Made by a program: the position numbers and the translations under genes
The notes under the pieces: generated by a model
Databases searched by the model: none
What the model saw: only the letters and a program-made list of their open reading frames with translations
Told to the model about the DNA's origin: nothing
In this document: positions 1 to 12,375 of the stretch, one piece after another
Numbering within the stretch: position 1 is the stretch's first letter
Layout of the letters: each line of letters begins with the position of its first letter
NCBI GenBank assembly: GCA_032622095.1
Contig: CP136061.1
Span: 94,671,345-94,735,344 of the forward strand
Length of the DNA stretch: 64,000 bases
Source of the DNA: Siphonodentalium dalli
Taxonomy: Eukaryota; Mollusca; Scaphopoda; Gadilida; Siphonodentaliidae
Direction of reading: 5' to 3'

Positions 1-334
1 TAACTACCATTTCTCCAGTGTGTAGTCAAGGACATGGCGACAGTGGGATTATTTTTGTGGTATCTTACCTCACCCCTCCCCCAACAACAACTGTGGTCAA
101 AATTTAGCTTCACACAACATCACTTAGAAATTTCTGACAAAAAATAGGTTGAAATTGTTCAAGTTAACAGGCGGCAAATGCCAACCCAAGGGTGCGTTCG
201 CAAATGGAATTTTGCAAATTGAGGAGTGTCTGGCATAAAAGATGCAGTTGCAGCAAATTCTAAGTTGGACACCCACCCCACCCCAGTCATCAGATCATTA
301 ATTCCCAAAATATTGTCAACCAGAAATTTAGCAG
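1..334. other. No gene recognised
   Basis: AT-rich sequence with no splice-bounded coding signal. The short open frame running into the MITE at 335 is mostly repeat sequence. Confidence 0.5.
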
Positions 335-655
335 TTAAAGATGCATTATCCGAATTAACGCTCCCAAATTACCATTTCTTTGGTTTCGGAGGTCAAAAAT
401 ATTTGATTTGAGTCGAGGAACCCACCCATCAAAGATCAGAGTGATCAGATATCAATTTTTTTAATTTGTTATTTCTCGAGATGTGTAGTTATTGATAAAT
501 AACATGTTTTGGACAATTTTATACTATAGTTGACTGTGGTTAGCATTATTTTTGGGCAATTAATCGATTCCGATAACTGAAGGGGCATTTCAAAAAATTG
601 TTGTTGTTGGAATCTGATGATATAGGAACCATCTAATCAGATTTAGTACCTTTAA
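335..655. mobile_element. TTAA-flanked MITE, family 1, reduced copy
   Basis: Starts TTAAAG and ends GTACCTTTAA. Between them are the family landmarks GAGTCGAGGAACCCACCCAT, CAGAGTGATCAGATATC and TTATTTCTCGAGATGTG. The same element recurs at 2033-2454, 14315-14786, 45267-45665 and 53027-53428, with partial copies near 47120, 55000 and 63870. The ends are TTAA plus AAGGTACTCAATC. Confidence 0.75.
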
Positions 656-1032
656 AATTAAGGAGAGTGATACTGACACATATCAGTCATAGAGCGTGTC
701 ACCATTACTCCTTCATTACCATTCACTCCTTCATCGTTAAAAAAACCAAACATCTTATGTCACATTTGTTTAATATAGAGATTCAAGTATCTTAGGTTTT
801 ACATTTATGTATTTTAAATCTACCATGTGTGGGAAGTTCCTAACCAAAGGAGGGATTTCCATTACTGAACTGAACTGGTTGTATCGGTAGATCATGCCAT
901 GAATCTCTACTCTGGCTAACGTCCGTACTAGTAGAGATCATATATTCCACCAGTACAAAACCTGGGAACTTTTTGAAGTTTTGACAGGGAACCTTATAAA
1001 GTCGAAAATATAACGCAGGGAATATATTTCTT

Positions 1033-1278
1033 AGTTATTACCTGTTCCTTAATAATGTACTTCACTGTAGGTCACGTTGACGGTCCCACGATTTAAGTGA
1101 CTTAAATGTGAGCGATTTTTCTTTGGGTCGATTACAATAATTGAATTTATCATTGGCAATTAATTCAATGTTTATTGCAATATCGGCTCATAAAAGTCAC
1201 AGAAAAACATGCAATTTCGAGTTGGAACCTTTACCTACAGTGAAGTACATTATTACGGAACAGGTAACAACTAAGAAC
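1033..1278. mobile_element. Hairpin MITE inserted in the arm of a larger element
   Basis: Starts TTAGTTATTACCTGTTCC and ends GGAACAGGTAACAACTAA. The arms continue with AATGTACTTCACTGTAGGT and its complement. It splits the left arm of the 880-3565 element; the right arm is continuous at the matching point (TATTCCC next to GAGGGTGACGAC in complement). Confidence 0.75.
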
Positions 1279-1540
1279 TATATGAGGGTGACGACCCCCC
1301 TCCCCCTGGCATCCGGCTTAAAATGGACCCCGGCATCCGGAATACGCCATAACAGAGAGGCGGCATCCGGAATACTATTTGATTAAATTTATTGAAAACA
1401 GACTCGGGAACGAAGTGAACGTTGGCATGAGGTATTGGAATTAGTCTCCGTATTGACTAGTAATGATTTGATTTAGCAGCTTTACGGAAAGATTAAACTT
1501 TTTACTAAATGTATGATCTCATATCATACATATATATATA

Positions 1541-1824
1541 CGCCCTATCTAACTTACTCGCGGCCATATTGGATCCACCAGGTCCGGTTCCGTGGTTTTA
1601 CTGCTACAGTTCAAAGTTTTGGAGTAGCATTTCCATATATGACATAAATGGAAGTCATGAATATTCAAAAGCTCCACATATGGAAATGCTACTCCCGGCC
1701 AGAACTTTGATCTGTAGCAATAAAACAACCGGGACTGCATGGAAGAATCTCTGATACCATGGAACCGGACCTGCATGCATGGTGGATCTAATATGGCCGC
1801 GAGTTATAATGACATGATAGGGCG
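1541..1824. mobile_element. Hairpin MITE (CGCCCTATC ends)
   Basis: Opens CGCCCTATC and closes GATAGGGCG. The arms share CGCGGCCATATTGGATCCACC and ACCGGACCTG or their complements, and a second inverted pair, TGGAAATGCTACTCC, lies further in. It is about 284 bp and non-coding. Confidence 0.75.
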
Positions 1825-2032
1825 TATTGGGTGGGGGTGAAAGGCATAGACCATGTTCCAAATGACAGGAGTGGTATAATATACTGAATGAGGAGAAGTT
1901 GAAGTGGCATACGTGCGGAAACCACATATATAGCAAATCTTGGGTGACCGTTCATGGTCGTACACGGTAGTATTGAACACCAGGGACACGCAAATAGAAA
2001 ACTAACATCTTTTTAATATTTAATATTTCAAA

Positions 2033-2364
2033 TTAAAGGTACTCAATCAGAGGGTCTCCATATCATCACATTCCAACAAAAACGACAACATGTTTTGAAA
2101 TGCCGCTTCAGTTATCATAATCTAATAATTGCCCAAATATAACGAAAAGCACAATCAACTATAGTATAAAATTCCACAAAACCCTGCAAAAACACAAAAA
2201 GCCACTTGATTTTAGAGTTATCCATCTTTACCCGCAATTTGGACAATGGAATTCTTCTCGTTGACTGTCTATTGGGCCACCTAAAATAATAGATTTCAAA
2301 CATCGATATTTGATCACTCTGAGCTGTGATGGATGGGTTCCTCGACTCGAATCAAATATGTTTT

Positions 2365-2402
<38 letters not shown>

Positions 2403-2454
2403 AAGCCAAGGAAATAGTAATTTGCGAGCGTTTATTTGGATTGAGTACCTTTAA
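2033..2454. mobile_element. TTAA-flanked MITE, family 1, full-length
   Basis: Starts TTAAAGGTACTCAATC and ends GATTGAGTACCTTTAA. It contains the family landmarks ATGGGTTCCTCGACTCGAAT and ATAGTAATTTGCGAGCG. An unbroken run of 36 C (2366-2401) has replaced the short C tract of other copies, a likely length-unstable or misassembled site. Confidence 0.85.
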
Positions 2455-2683
2455 CAAACGTATAGCATTATACATGTGCAGTATAGTATAATAAATCTAA
2501 CAATGTTATGATTTCACATAACTCTAGGAGTTAAGATTATAATAATTCATGTTTACAAACACCTCATCATGTCACACCACACACTCGCAATATCATGCAA
2601 TTTGATCAGTGATTAATTATTGAAGCATTTGTGAGGCACGGGCACTCATGGTCCCGCCCAATTATATTTTGTAGCATATTATT

Positions 2684-2945
2684 TCATATCCGTGAACTTG
2701 TAAATATTTGGCACTTGTCGCCTCCCTGCATTCCATGTCGATACAGTACATATGTCCATGCCACTCTTTCTCCGTCTCCGCCTGTAAAAAATCTTCCATT
2801 TGGAGACTCGGGATCTTTTTCAAGCCTCTTCAGTGCAACTTTGAACCTGTAGTTCGAGACTCCGAGTGTCTTAACCCATTCGCCATTCGCCAAGGCCAGG
2901 GCATATTCTTTTGTCAACACCGCCCTGATTGTACTTAGATTGTCT
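2684..2945 (-). pseudogene. Coding-like stretch of unknown function inside a transposon
   Basis: About 85 codons stay open on the minus strand with protein-like composition: a helix-prone part with ALALANGEWVKTLGVSNYRF and VALKRLEKDPESPNGRF, then FTGGDGERVAWTYVLYR. An AG acceptor-like site (TACAATCAG) lies just upstream. It sits in the middle of the inverted-repeat element at 880-3565, so it could be a remnant of that element's protein. It could also be a captured exon or chance. I do not recognise the family. Confidence 0.35.
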
Positions 2946-3639
2946 TCTCCGTTGAAGTTTTAATGGTGTTATTAAATTGAAGTCGCATGCAGGCTTCTAA
3001 ATACATTTTTCAAAATTTATTAAAAATTAATTACATATTCAAAATTATTGCCAAGCAGACATCAGATGGGCGACAATTCTATCGGATAATATAACAAACC
3101 GATATCGCAGATCAGCATTGCGATTTATTTTAACAGTAGGTACTAAATATTAATTATCACTATTTAGATATGTCAGATGTGATAACGAGACGTATAATTA
3201 GCTAAATTGTGGGAAATAGAGTGTCCGAGCAAAGAAATATAAATTAGCGGACGTAATTTCGTTGTGTTTTTGCGGTTTAACGTCAAGAAAAATTATCAAT
3301 GGAAGCATCCGGCATCCGATATATGTGCCTGACGGCATCCGGCGTACGGTGGTCTGGCATCCGGAATACGCCATAACAGACCCCGCATCCGGCGTACGAA
3401 AAGGGGGGTCGTCACCCTCCTATATTCCCTGTGTTATGTATTCGACTTTATAAGGTTCCCTGTCAAAACTTCAAAAAGTTCCCAGGTTTTGTACTGGTGG
3501 AATATGATCTCTACGGGCGTTATCTAGAGTAGAGATTCATGGCATGATCTAGTTGTATCGGGTGCTTAGAAATTCAACAACTTTACCTGGGACTAATATG
3601 TATTGGTCCCAGACTATACCAACTCCCTTACCGAGCATG

Positions 3640-3880
3640 AAGGCTTAATAAGCCTTCAACAAGGATTCGCCAAGGATTCGAGTGCTTATGTCAATCACAA
3701 TAAGCATTCGCTTAGGACTCGAGTGCTTATATCGATCACAGTAAGCACTCGCTTAGGACTCGAGTGCTTATATCGATCACAGTAAGCACTCGCTTAGGAC
3801 TCGAATGCATCGCTTAGGACTCGAGTGATTAAGATGCAGTGCAGGTATAAGCACTCGATAAGGAATCGAATCCTTAGGTC
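3640..3880. repeat. Short tandem repeats of CGCTTAGGACTCGAGTGCTTA type
   Basis: About five units of roughly 38 bp, each with CTTAGGACTCGAGTGCTTAT followed by ATCGATCACAGTAAGCACT. The motif itself is partly palindromic (AGCACTCG and CGAGTGCT). The same vocabulary returns at 10370-10790, about 6.5 kb away. Confidence 0.8.
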
Positions 3881-5385
3881 TCCCACATAAGCACTCTGGA
3901 AAATGAGGGCTTGTGGCGAAGGCTAACATTTTCTGTTAACTAATAAAATTTAGACTTCAGCCAGACATATGACTCTAAAATCAGCATTCAAATTAAGGCT
4001 TCAATATATTGTTGGCCTCTTAGCCCTCGATGCTCGACTTAGAATATTTCAATACAAAACTGTTCTGAATCTGAAGCTGCAAATTAACCAAGTCCAACAT
4101 GGAGAAATATATGGAAAAATTAATAATTATATGGCAAATTTGTAGTTTTAACAATTTGTTTGGCAATATACATTTGAAAATATTCAGAATTTGTCAAGTT
4201 TCACATGGTGTAAATATTGTGGTTTAATCCGAATTTTAATAAATTAAAATTAATTAAATAATTAATACAATTAAAAAAAATTCAACTTGTAGGACCCCAT
4301 ATGGAAATGTCATATAGGAACCTATAGGAAATTCATATTGGAAATGACGATTCACATTAGGAAAATTATAGGACCGTATTTCCTATAGGAAAATTGCCAT
4401 GGATAAGAACATTTTGAGACAACCTAAAGCAATAAATAATTTTATAGGAGATTTTGCAATTTTCTCAAGATCTCTATATTTTTCTCAAGATGTGTTGGCC
4501 CACTGATAATTCAGAACAGCTAGTCTATATCATCCAAGGTACCAATGGAGACCCTCTAGCCACATCCCTGTATAAGTCTGATTCATCTCATTGCCAGTAA
4601 TAAACATTGTAATCAATCCTACTATTTAAAGTGATGTGAAACGTAAATTGAACCTCACAATTGAGTTCCCTGCGTCATTCTGTGGGAAGAGTGAATAAAA
4701 TAACTCAGATACACGAAATCCCCCATCCTGAAGTCAGTTTGTACACATTATACGGCCATTCGGCTAACTATTTATATTCATCAATCGTCCCGATTAATCT
4801 CACCATAATAACACGAAAATACAAACCGATGCGTTGTCTTGTGCAGTCACGGAAATGCCCGAGCACTTCCGACTCGATTGGGATTGAATCGGGTTTCGTT
4901 CTCAGAAATGGCTTCTAGGGAGGATGACCGTTCGCTGGAATAGCGTCATGCACATCAGAATATTAAAGCGAAACACAAATTGACATCGCAATCGGTAGTC
5001 AATTCGACAGGGAAGGAATAGAAAGGGAATTGTTGCGTGAAATCACAAACGGAAGAACATTGGCCGAGTTAGTGGCAAAGATTATAATCGAACAGTGATC
5101 GAGAGGTAATAATTCCAAAATGTTACTATTTATAGAAAATTGTAAGCGCATTGACCGAATTTTTACATCAATCTGGCCGCAAGCACAGTACCGTGCAGAA
5201 AGAGTTGTCTTACTTTTGTAACTCAAAACTGTTTAATTACATTATACCTGTACAATAGTACAAATAATTGGTATTCAATATGCCAGTACAGAACATTTGT
5301 TAGCTCATTGGCCATGAAATGTTTTTAATGGCAAATTCTGTTGTCAAGCTTTAGTAAGCACTATTCATTCTGATGGATGATAACT
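3881..5385. other. No gene recognised
   Basis: AT-rich intergenic or intronic DNA. Several short palindromes built on TCCTATAGGA and TTGGAAATGAC are visible near 4300-4400; the same TCCTATAGGA core returns near 9470. No convincing exon. Confidence 0.5.
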
Positions 5386-5389
5386 ATAA

Positions 5390-7570
5390 TGGAAAGCCTT
5401 TTTCACATGTATTAGCTAATTGCACATTAGCGTAAGTGAATTACAATTAAGCGTAATGTATTACACTCAGGTGTAATGAACACATATAAAGCGTACTTCA
5501 CTTACGCTTAACCGTATGATGTAGATAAAGCATTACTCCTATGAGTAATAGAATTATGACTAGTGTGCTTAAGCGTAATTGATTAAAGTGTGCTTAAGCG
5601 TAATTGATTTACGCTTAAGCTCACTGGTCATTTATTTTCATTGATAGATTAATTACACTTAATCATAAATGAATTATGCTTAAGCGATTATACGAGAAGC
5701 CGTTTTCACATTTATTCTGATTCTGCTTAATCGCAAATCATTTACGCTTAAGTGTAAATCATTTGCACTTAAGAGCAAATCATTTATACTTAAATACAAA
5801 TCATATGCGCTTTAGCGGAAATAGTATGGGAGGCCCTTTTCACATTTATTATTTATATGCGCTTAAGCGCAAATATTTGTGCTTAAGCATAAATCATTAA
5901 GTGCAAATATTTGTGCTTAAGCGTAAATCATTTGCGCTTAAGCACAAATATGTGTCTATCAATTTATTTGCGCTTAAGCGCAAATACCTAACACTCCATT
6001 ACATCCCTCTGATGTGAATGATTGAGTCCATCTCATATTATATTAGCATGGGCCCATAGTAATAGCCCCATACAGACTCGAAGTTGAAGAAAAAACATAT
6101 TTCCATATGCATATCAGCATCTCTGTCCCTGGTGTCCCAAGATTTGGTGCCTCACTCCCAGAGCTCATGTATATTTTATTATCTCCTGCACAGATATATA
6201 CCATTTCCATGGCCATAAATAGGGAATTAGAGGTTACTGGGGTTTGCTTCCCTCATATGGTGTACTCATTGACTTGAAGTTGGGGAAAAACCCCTATTTT
6301 CATAATATCAGCATCCCTGTCCCCAAGAATTTGTGTCGCCATCCCAGAGATATAGTATATTTTATAAAAGAGACATATCCTACACAGATCTATATCATTT
6401 CCATGGTCATAAAACAGATCTTGGGGTTTCTGGGGGATTGTTTCCCTCATATGGTGGGGCTATATCAACTTTAGTGATGTGTTTAGGCCTGTGCCATGTA
6501 AAATTAATTCAGGGGGGATCATTGCATATTGATTTTTATTTGCGCTTAAGTGCAAATGATTTGCGCTTAAGCGCAAATATGATCTATTTGCTTAATTGCA
6601 AATGATAGAGGTTATTTGCGCTTAAGCGTAAATAAATAATAAATGTGAAAAGGGCCTCCCATATAATAGATCACATTTATGGCAATTTTTATGCTAAAGC
6701 GCAAATATATTATTAGACACATATTTTTTACGCTTGAGCGCAATTGATTTACACTAATAAATAATATATTTGAAAAGGCTGTCTCCCATGCGATTTCCTC
6801 TAAACTCAAATTTACTCTGGCAATAAGACATCAATCAAACATCGGTTTAGACTCCCCCATATACTATGAGATGGACTCAATTATTCAGACAGAGGAAATC
6901 AGTTGGAGTTAGGTATTTGCTTAAGCATTATTCATATTAATTATGCTTAAGTGTAAATGAGTTCCGCGCTTAAGCGTAAATGAAGTACGCTTAAACGTAA
7001 TTCATATACACTCTCATTGAACTCCCCTCAAGCTGAAATGGATGCAACCGCATTACTAATGCCAGTAACCTACATCAGGTTATACCAATATACATGAGGT
7101 ATATGGGGAGCCAAATTAACATTTAATAAATAATAGAGCTTAAGCGATATAATTGAGCTTAAGCGATATAATAAGGGAAGATATAATTGCGATTAAGTTC
7201 AATAAGGAAATATCTAATTGCGCTTAGCACAATAAGGAATATCTTATTGCACTTAAGCACAAAAAGGAATATCGTATTGCACTTAAGCGCAATAAGGAAT
7301 CTCTAAGCGCAATAAGGAATCTTCTTATTGCACTTAAGCGCGATAAGAAATATTCTTATTGCACTTAAGTGTAATTAGAGATTCCTTGATTGGGGGGGGG
7401 GGGGGGCTTTAGCTCAATTATTTATTAAATGTTAATTTGGCTTCCTCCCATAGAGGTGAGATAGCTGATGAACCCAATTACACTCAAGCGTAATTCAAAT
7501 GTATTACGCTGATCGTAAGTTAATTATGCTTAAACATAAATAATTTATGCTTAAGTGTAATTAGCTACTA
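5390..7570. repeat. Field of palindromic GCTTAAGC motifs with nested inverted repeats
   Basis: Over 2.2 kb, dozens of copies of the palindrome TGCGCTTAAGCGCA and variants (ACGCTTAAGCGTAAAT) are scattered at 10-40 bp spacing, often beside CAAATCATTT. Longer inverted pairs are layered on top: GGGAGGCCCTTTTCACATTT at 5828 against its complement near 6660, GAGTCCATCTCATA near 6020 against 6870, and CCAAATTAACATTTAATAAA near 7110 against 7430. A 14-15 G run starts near 7390. No protein is encoded. Confidence 0.85.
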
Positions 7571-10365
7571 TAAAGTGAATCTGGGATAAGGGGAGTACTC
7601 TAAATTGTTCTTTCGACCAGCTGTTTCTACCAATTAAAAAAAATTCTCATTTATTTTGAAACTAATGAAAGACAATGGTATATTTTTTTACTAGTAATAT
7701 TCATTATAAACTTGTACAAATCTGAAAACAAACAAAATTTTAATATTTAAGAAATTTAGAGTTCCCTCTCTTACAGCAGCAACCACTATGCCAGGAAGAC
7801 CAATCGATCTAGTTCAGCCCGATTGGGCTATTATAATTTATAGATCGATCGGTGGTTCATGCACTCTCTGCGTTTGAAATATTGCTAATAATTTCCATTT
7901 ACATAAGTCAATAATGCCATTGCAGATAACTTCATCTTAAATTCGACCAAATGTGTTGACGTTTGATAAGAAGGGCAGGAATTCCCCGATTTGTTTATTT
8001 TCAATCGATGAGAAGCATGACGACCTGGATCAGCTTATCGGTTCGGAGGTGTGCCAATCGTATTTTGCATGCTGTGCACGAATACCCATTCACGCCTAAA
8101 TTTGCAAACAATCCATATATAACATATACACAGGGTGTACACTTTGTTAGTTGCCAATTAATTCTCGACATTTCAATTAGAAAACATGAGATATCGATGC
8201 AAAAATCAAGACATAATCACATTATCTAGTTTGTGTTTTGTTGAATCTACTTTCGGTTATCGACATGTCGGCTATTGTTTTGGCTGTTCTCTTAACCGTG
8301 CGTGCCAGCCGATCGTCGTTTTTCGGGCGGTTCCGATTTCTTCCGAATATAATTCCATGACCTCCACGCGATGATTCGCGCCGAAAATGTGGTTGTATCT
8401 GAGAAGATTTCTTACTCTGACCGCAGTTTTCAACAATTTAATACGGGGCGAATACCGCATCAATAATATGCAACCTTGGGGTTTTATTTCTAGTTTTTTA
8501 TGACCTTTCTTATGGTATATCGGATACAGTTCTGTCTGACATGAAATATATACCCACCGGGAGTGAAGCTAATGACTTTAATTGGGACAACTGCTTCACT
8601 CTGTGTCTATGAGTACCTGTTATGTAATCACCCTGACTTTCCCTCAATGCAAATTGAGACCAGATGGAATTTTCTCAAATTTCACAAACTTTGGATGGCT
8701 CACAATGGGAAGTCATGGTTTATATTGGTTTTCTTTATGTCACATGCAGGATTATTTACTTATAGTTTAAATTCAGGTGAGAAAATACTTTGCATTTATT
8801 TTATCAAATTATAACATATAGGATGATGTTTATATTTATACTTTATTCGTAATTTAAGTATTATAAATCACTGGCAATTTAATTTATAGTTAATAACATT
8901 TTAAATTGACAGGTCTCCAAAAAATATGAAATTTTGCTGAGGTTGCCTGACAGATACAGGTCAATTAATTGTCAGCATTACAATTTGCATGGAGTTACAA
9001 AAATAATGTTGGGGTCAGCAAAGAAAATAATTATACCATCTATTTAACTGTTATTTTAAAAATTCAGCATTAAATAGATGCATGGTATCATAATTTTTCT
9101 TTAAAATAACTGCTCAATTTTGTGCATTGATTTTTAAACTGACAATCTCCATCTGTTGACAATTAACTGCATGAATTGATATTTGGGTAAATACTAAAAA
9201 GGTTGTGTGGACTTCTGGTGTTTTATGAATTTTCAGTGTACATAATCTATTTATTATTCATAATTAATTAATTATTAGTATATGCATGGTAACATCAATT
9301 TCAGAGGAAGATAATGTTGGCATATTGAACAAGTACATTATACACGTCTTGTTTGAACCTATGGTAATTTGAATGCAGGGGAGCCAATGGGTTCCAAAAC
9401 TAGTAATATAGAGCGTTCTTAATCACGTGATTGGATACGGGACGCGCCGCCATGTTGGATTTATATCCTATAGGAGCAATATTGATATAGGAACCTATAT
9501 GAGACCATATCGCTGCATGGTCCAATGATTTCCTATTTAACAAGAAAATGACATCAAAGGGCATTAATGCAAAAAGTAAGTTATTAGCATTGTAAAACTA
9601 GCATTATATTATAAATTGGATATCTTATTTTCTTATTATTTGAACCATTTCCTTCCAGTTAATGCACACATTTAGAATATCTAATCAGCTATCTAATCTC
9701 AATTTTGGATATGCCTGCATTTTGATATCATAAACTGAGTATCACTCAAAGGTTGGTTTATCAGATGTTAAATCCACAAAAAACATCACCAATATCATTT
9801 TTTGGGCATTTTAATAGTTCAATGCTAGCTAAAAATATTAATATTCAGTCCAATACAATTTTGATATATTTACAAACAACTGTATCATTCACATAACTCA
9901 TTTTCTGAAACAAATAATATCATTTCAGTTATTTCTGATGTAAACATAATTTAAAATTTGTTTACTATTTCTCATTTCAGAATTTGAAAACGACTCCCAG
10001 AAAAGAAGACTGAGACTACATGCATCGCCAGTGGAATTGACATATATCCTAAACAATTTATTAGCTTAAGGGGCGACCTACACGGAGCCTGAGAGTACAG
10101 AAATCAAATTGCATTAAACATGGACATGATAGTGACAGCTAACATAAATTCTTGATATACATATATACTCAAAATTGTTCATTTCACAAATATAAAATTG
10201 TTATCACTTCATAATTGTTTTGTTATTTCTAGCATCTCCAGAATGGATATCCAATTTTGATGACACCACCCATATTCCCATGCATCCTGCATAGAGTTAT
10301 CCATCATTTCCATGCAGTATAGGTAACTCTATGAAAACAGGCCATCATTTCACCATAATCTTTAG
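7571..10365. other. No gene recognised
   Basis: Mostly AT-rich sequence. A somewhat GC-richer patch (about 7960-8460) has short open frames on both strands but no recognisable domain or splice pattern. A partial palindrome with TATTTAACTG lies near 9040. Confidence 0.5.
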
Positions 10366-10369
10366 CATT

Positions 10370-10790
10370 CGGGGACCAATTTAAGGATTCGAGACATGGT
10401 TCGTAAGGCTTCATTTAAGCCTTCATCATTTGCATATAAGGCTTCGAAGCCTTAAATATAAGCCTTCGAAGCCTTATATGCAAATTATGAAGTCTTAATT
10501 ATTTAGCCTTCGAGTGCTTACGGGAACCAACAAGCCTTCTATAGGGCCGACTTATTTAAATGAGCTAAACCCACGAAGGCTTAATAAGCCTTCGAGTGCT
10601 TATGTGAGTACTTAGCTCATTTAAATAAGTCGGCCCTATTGAGGGCTAAATTCTGTTTCGAGTGCTTATTTTGCCTGTAACTGGCCCATTGCATTGATTG
10701 AGATAAGGATTCATTTAAGTCTTCATTTGTAAGCATTCGAATCCTTCCTGAATGCTTACCGAGGGCTTGTGATTTCGGTAAGGGCTATTG
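10370..10790. repeat. CTTCGAGTGCTTA repeats with a 100 bp hairpin
   Basis: Contains many copies of AAGGCTTAATAAGCCTTCGA-type palindromes. The segment 10541-10640 is a long hairpin: TATAGGGCCGACTTATTTAA facing TTAAATAAGTCGGCCCTATT, with AATGAGCTAA and its complement inside. It is related to the repeat at 3640-3880. Confidence 0.8.
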
Positions 10791-10799
10791 CCACTTTGA

Positions 10800-11216
10800 A
10801 TGATTGGTTAACTGCGAAGTCGCTCCCAATCACATTTCCGTATCCGACAAAGCAGGAGTCTTTGGAAGTTTGATCGTATTAATTGGCGGTGTTGCTTTAC
10901 CATGTTGCTTGCCGTGACGCAAGAATTGTGTTTTTCGCGCCCATGCATGCATTCACATAATAGAGTTATCCCAATAACACAATACGATTGGCGGGAAAAT
11001 GTCGAAAGGTCATGGCAACTAAAAACAAAATGTTTCTTCACGAAAATTGGACGCAACGTTGTGTGTGATAATATGTGCTGACTGAGTCTTACTGACAATA
11101 TAATCAACCATAATAACCTAGTTTAACTCTATTTCAATTCAGAAATTGTATATAAGTATCACCTGTCTGAACTTCGACGTGTTTGCGTTGAATGAGTTAT
11201 TCCCCTTACATTGTAA
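10800..11216. other. No gene recognised
   Basis: There is an open minus-strand frame of about 99 codons (10808-11107), but no domain, signal or splice evidence supports it. Confidence 0.4.
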
Positions 11217-11300
11217 TCATTCTCAACGACTCGGCTATTTCCGCTTCGCTGAGGAAATATTTCTCCGGCAAAGCGGAAATGGCCGAGTAGTTGAGAATGA
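11217..11300. repeat. 84 bp hairpin
   Basis: TCATTCTCAACGACTCGGC faces GCCGAGTAGTTGAGAATGA, with ATTTCCGCTT and AAGCGGAAAT further in. A compact palindrome, probably a small MITE. Confidence 0.8.
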
Positions 11301-11659
11301 ATTTATTGGGTCTCATCTCATGATTGAGAGTCATCGGGGTCCAGTGACATTTTTTTGAAATTTTATAATATATTATATTGTAATAATTAATATATAACAT
11401 AAACAATGTTCCGGTCGCCGACGCAGGAGCTATATACGATCCCTGACTGCGGGGTGGGGGTGGGGAGGCTATATGATCCCGGAAGCTACATGGCAGACCA
11501 TTGCAGATTTTCCCTGGGGGTGGTGCCGGGGGCTAACCCTCCCCGATAGGGTTCTTTAGCCCCCACCCCTCAAATGGTGCGTGGAGATTGGAAATAACAG
11601 TAACCCAACATGGCATTCTCAATGTGCTGCATGATCAGAATCAAGGATGTGGTTAGAGG

Positions 11660-12375
11660 GTCTTCGTGTGTGAGGGGGTGTCAACCTTGGAATTTCTCCC
11701 CCCCCCCCCATGCCCCCCTTGGAATCTGAACCTGAAAACTACAAAACCCTTGCATCTAGAGTTCTATTTAACTCCAGGCAAATTCAGGCCCCGATTTTTT
11801 TCCCGCGAGAGAGGGACTAGGACCCCTCGGCCACAGTGGGAGAAAAAAATTGAAATATGAGCCTGCAAACTGCAAAATCCTAGCATCTAGAGGTCTAACT
11901 CTAGACAAATCAGGCATCAATTTTATGTTTAAAAAAAATAGATAAGCAGCTTTCAACTGCATGGCCACAGGAGAGGGAATAGGCCCCCTCGGCTGCAATG
12001 CGAGAATTTTTTTTAATCTGAACCTGAAACTGCAAAAATCCTAGCAGCTATATATAGAGGTATAACTCCAAGCAAATTCAGGAGTTGATTTTTGTTTTTA
12101 TTTTAATTAATTGGCAGTTTTGACTGGCCATTGGGGAGGAATTTTCCAAAACCCCTCAGCCTGGACAGTGGGAGAGAAATTTGAAATCTGAATCTGAAAA
12201 CTGCAAAAACCTAGAATCTAGAGATGTATATGACTCCAGGCAAATTCAGGCCTCGATATAAAAAAATTAATTAGCAGTTTTTGACTGGCCACCGAGGAAT
12301 GATCAGGACCCCTCATAACCAGTGGGAGAAAATATTTTCAACTTGAAAACTGCAAAATCCTAGCATCTAGACTGG
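11660..12375. repeat. Degenerate tandem repeat, about 150 bp units
   Basis: Four to five diverged units share CTGAACCTGAAAACTGCAAA, ATCCTAGCATCTAGAG, ACTCCAGGCAAATTCAGG and a GGGACTAGGACCCCTC block. Divergence is high, so the array is old. C-rich and A-rich runs cause the short open frames here. Confidence 0.8.

Larger units (their letters stand above)
880..3565. mobile_element. 2.7 kb inverted-repeat element with nested insertions
   Basis: Long inverted arms face each other. About 888-1029 matches the complement of 3424-3556 (shared text GTACTGGTGGAATAT, AGTTCCCAGGTTTTGTAC in the right arm). The inner parts, 1284-1375 and 3300-3423, share GGCATCCGGAATACGCCATA and a GTCGTCACCC block. The left arm is split by a hairpin insertion (1033-1278); the interior carries two further MITEs (1541-1824, 2033-2454) and a coding-like stretch on the minus strand (2684-2945). 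No target duplication could be fixed, and the superfamily is unknown. Confidence 0.7.

Noticed and set aside
10808-11107. 99-codon minus-strand frame with several cysteines
   Set aside because: Cysteine spacing fits neither EGF nor SRCR, and no splice sites in the right phase were found to join it to the gene.
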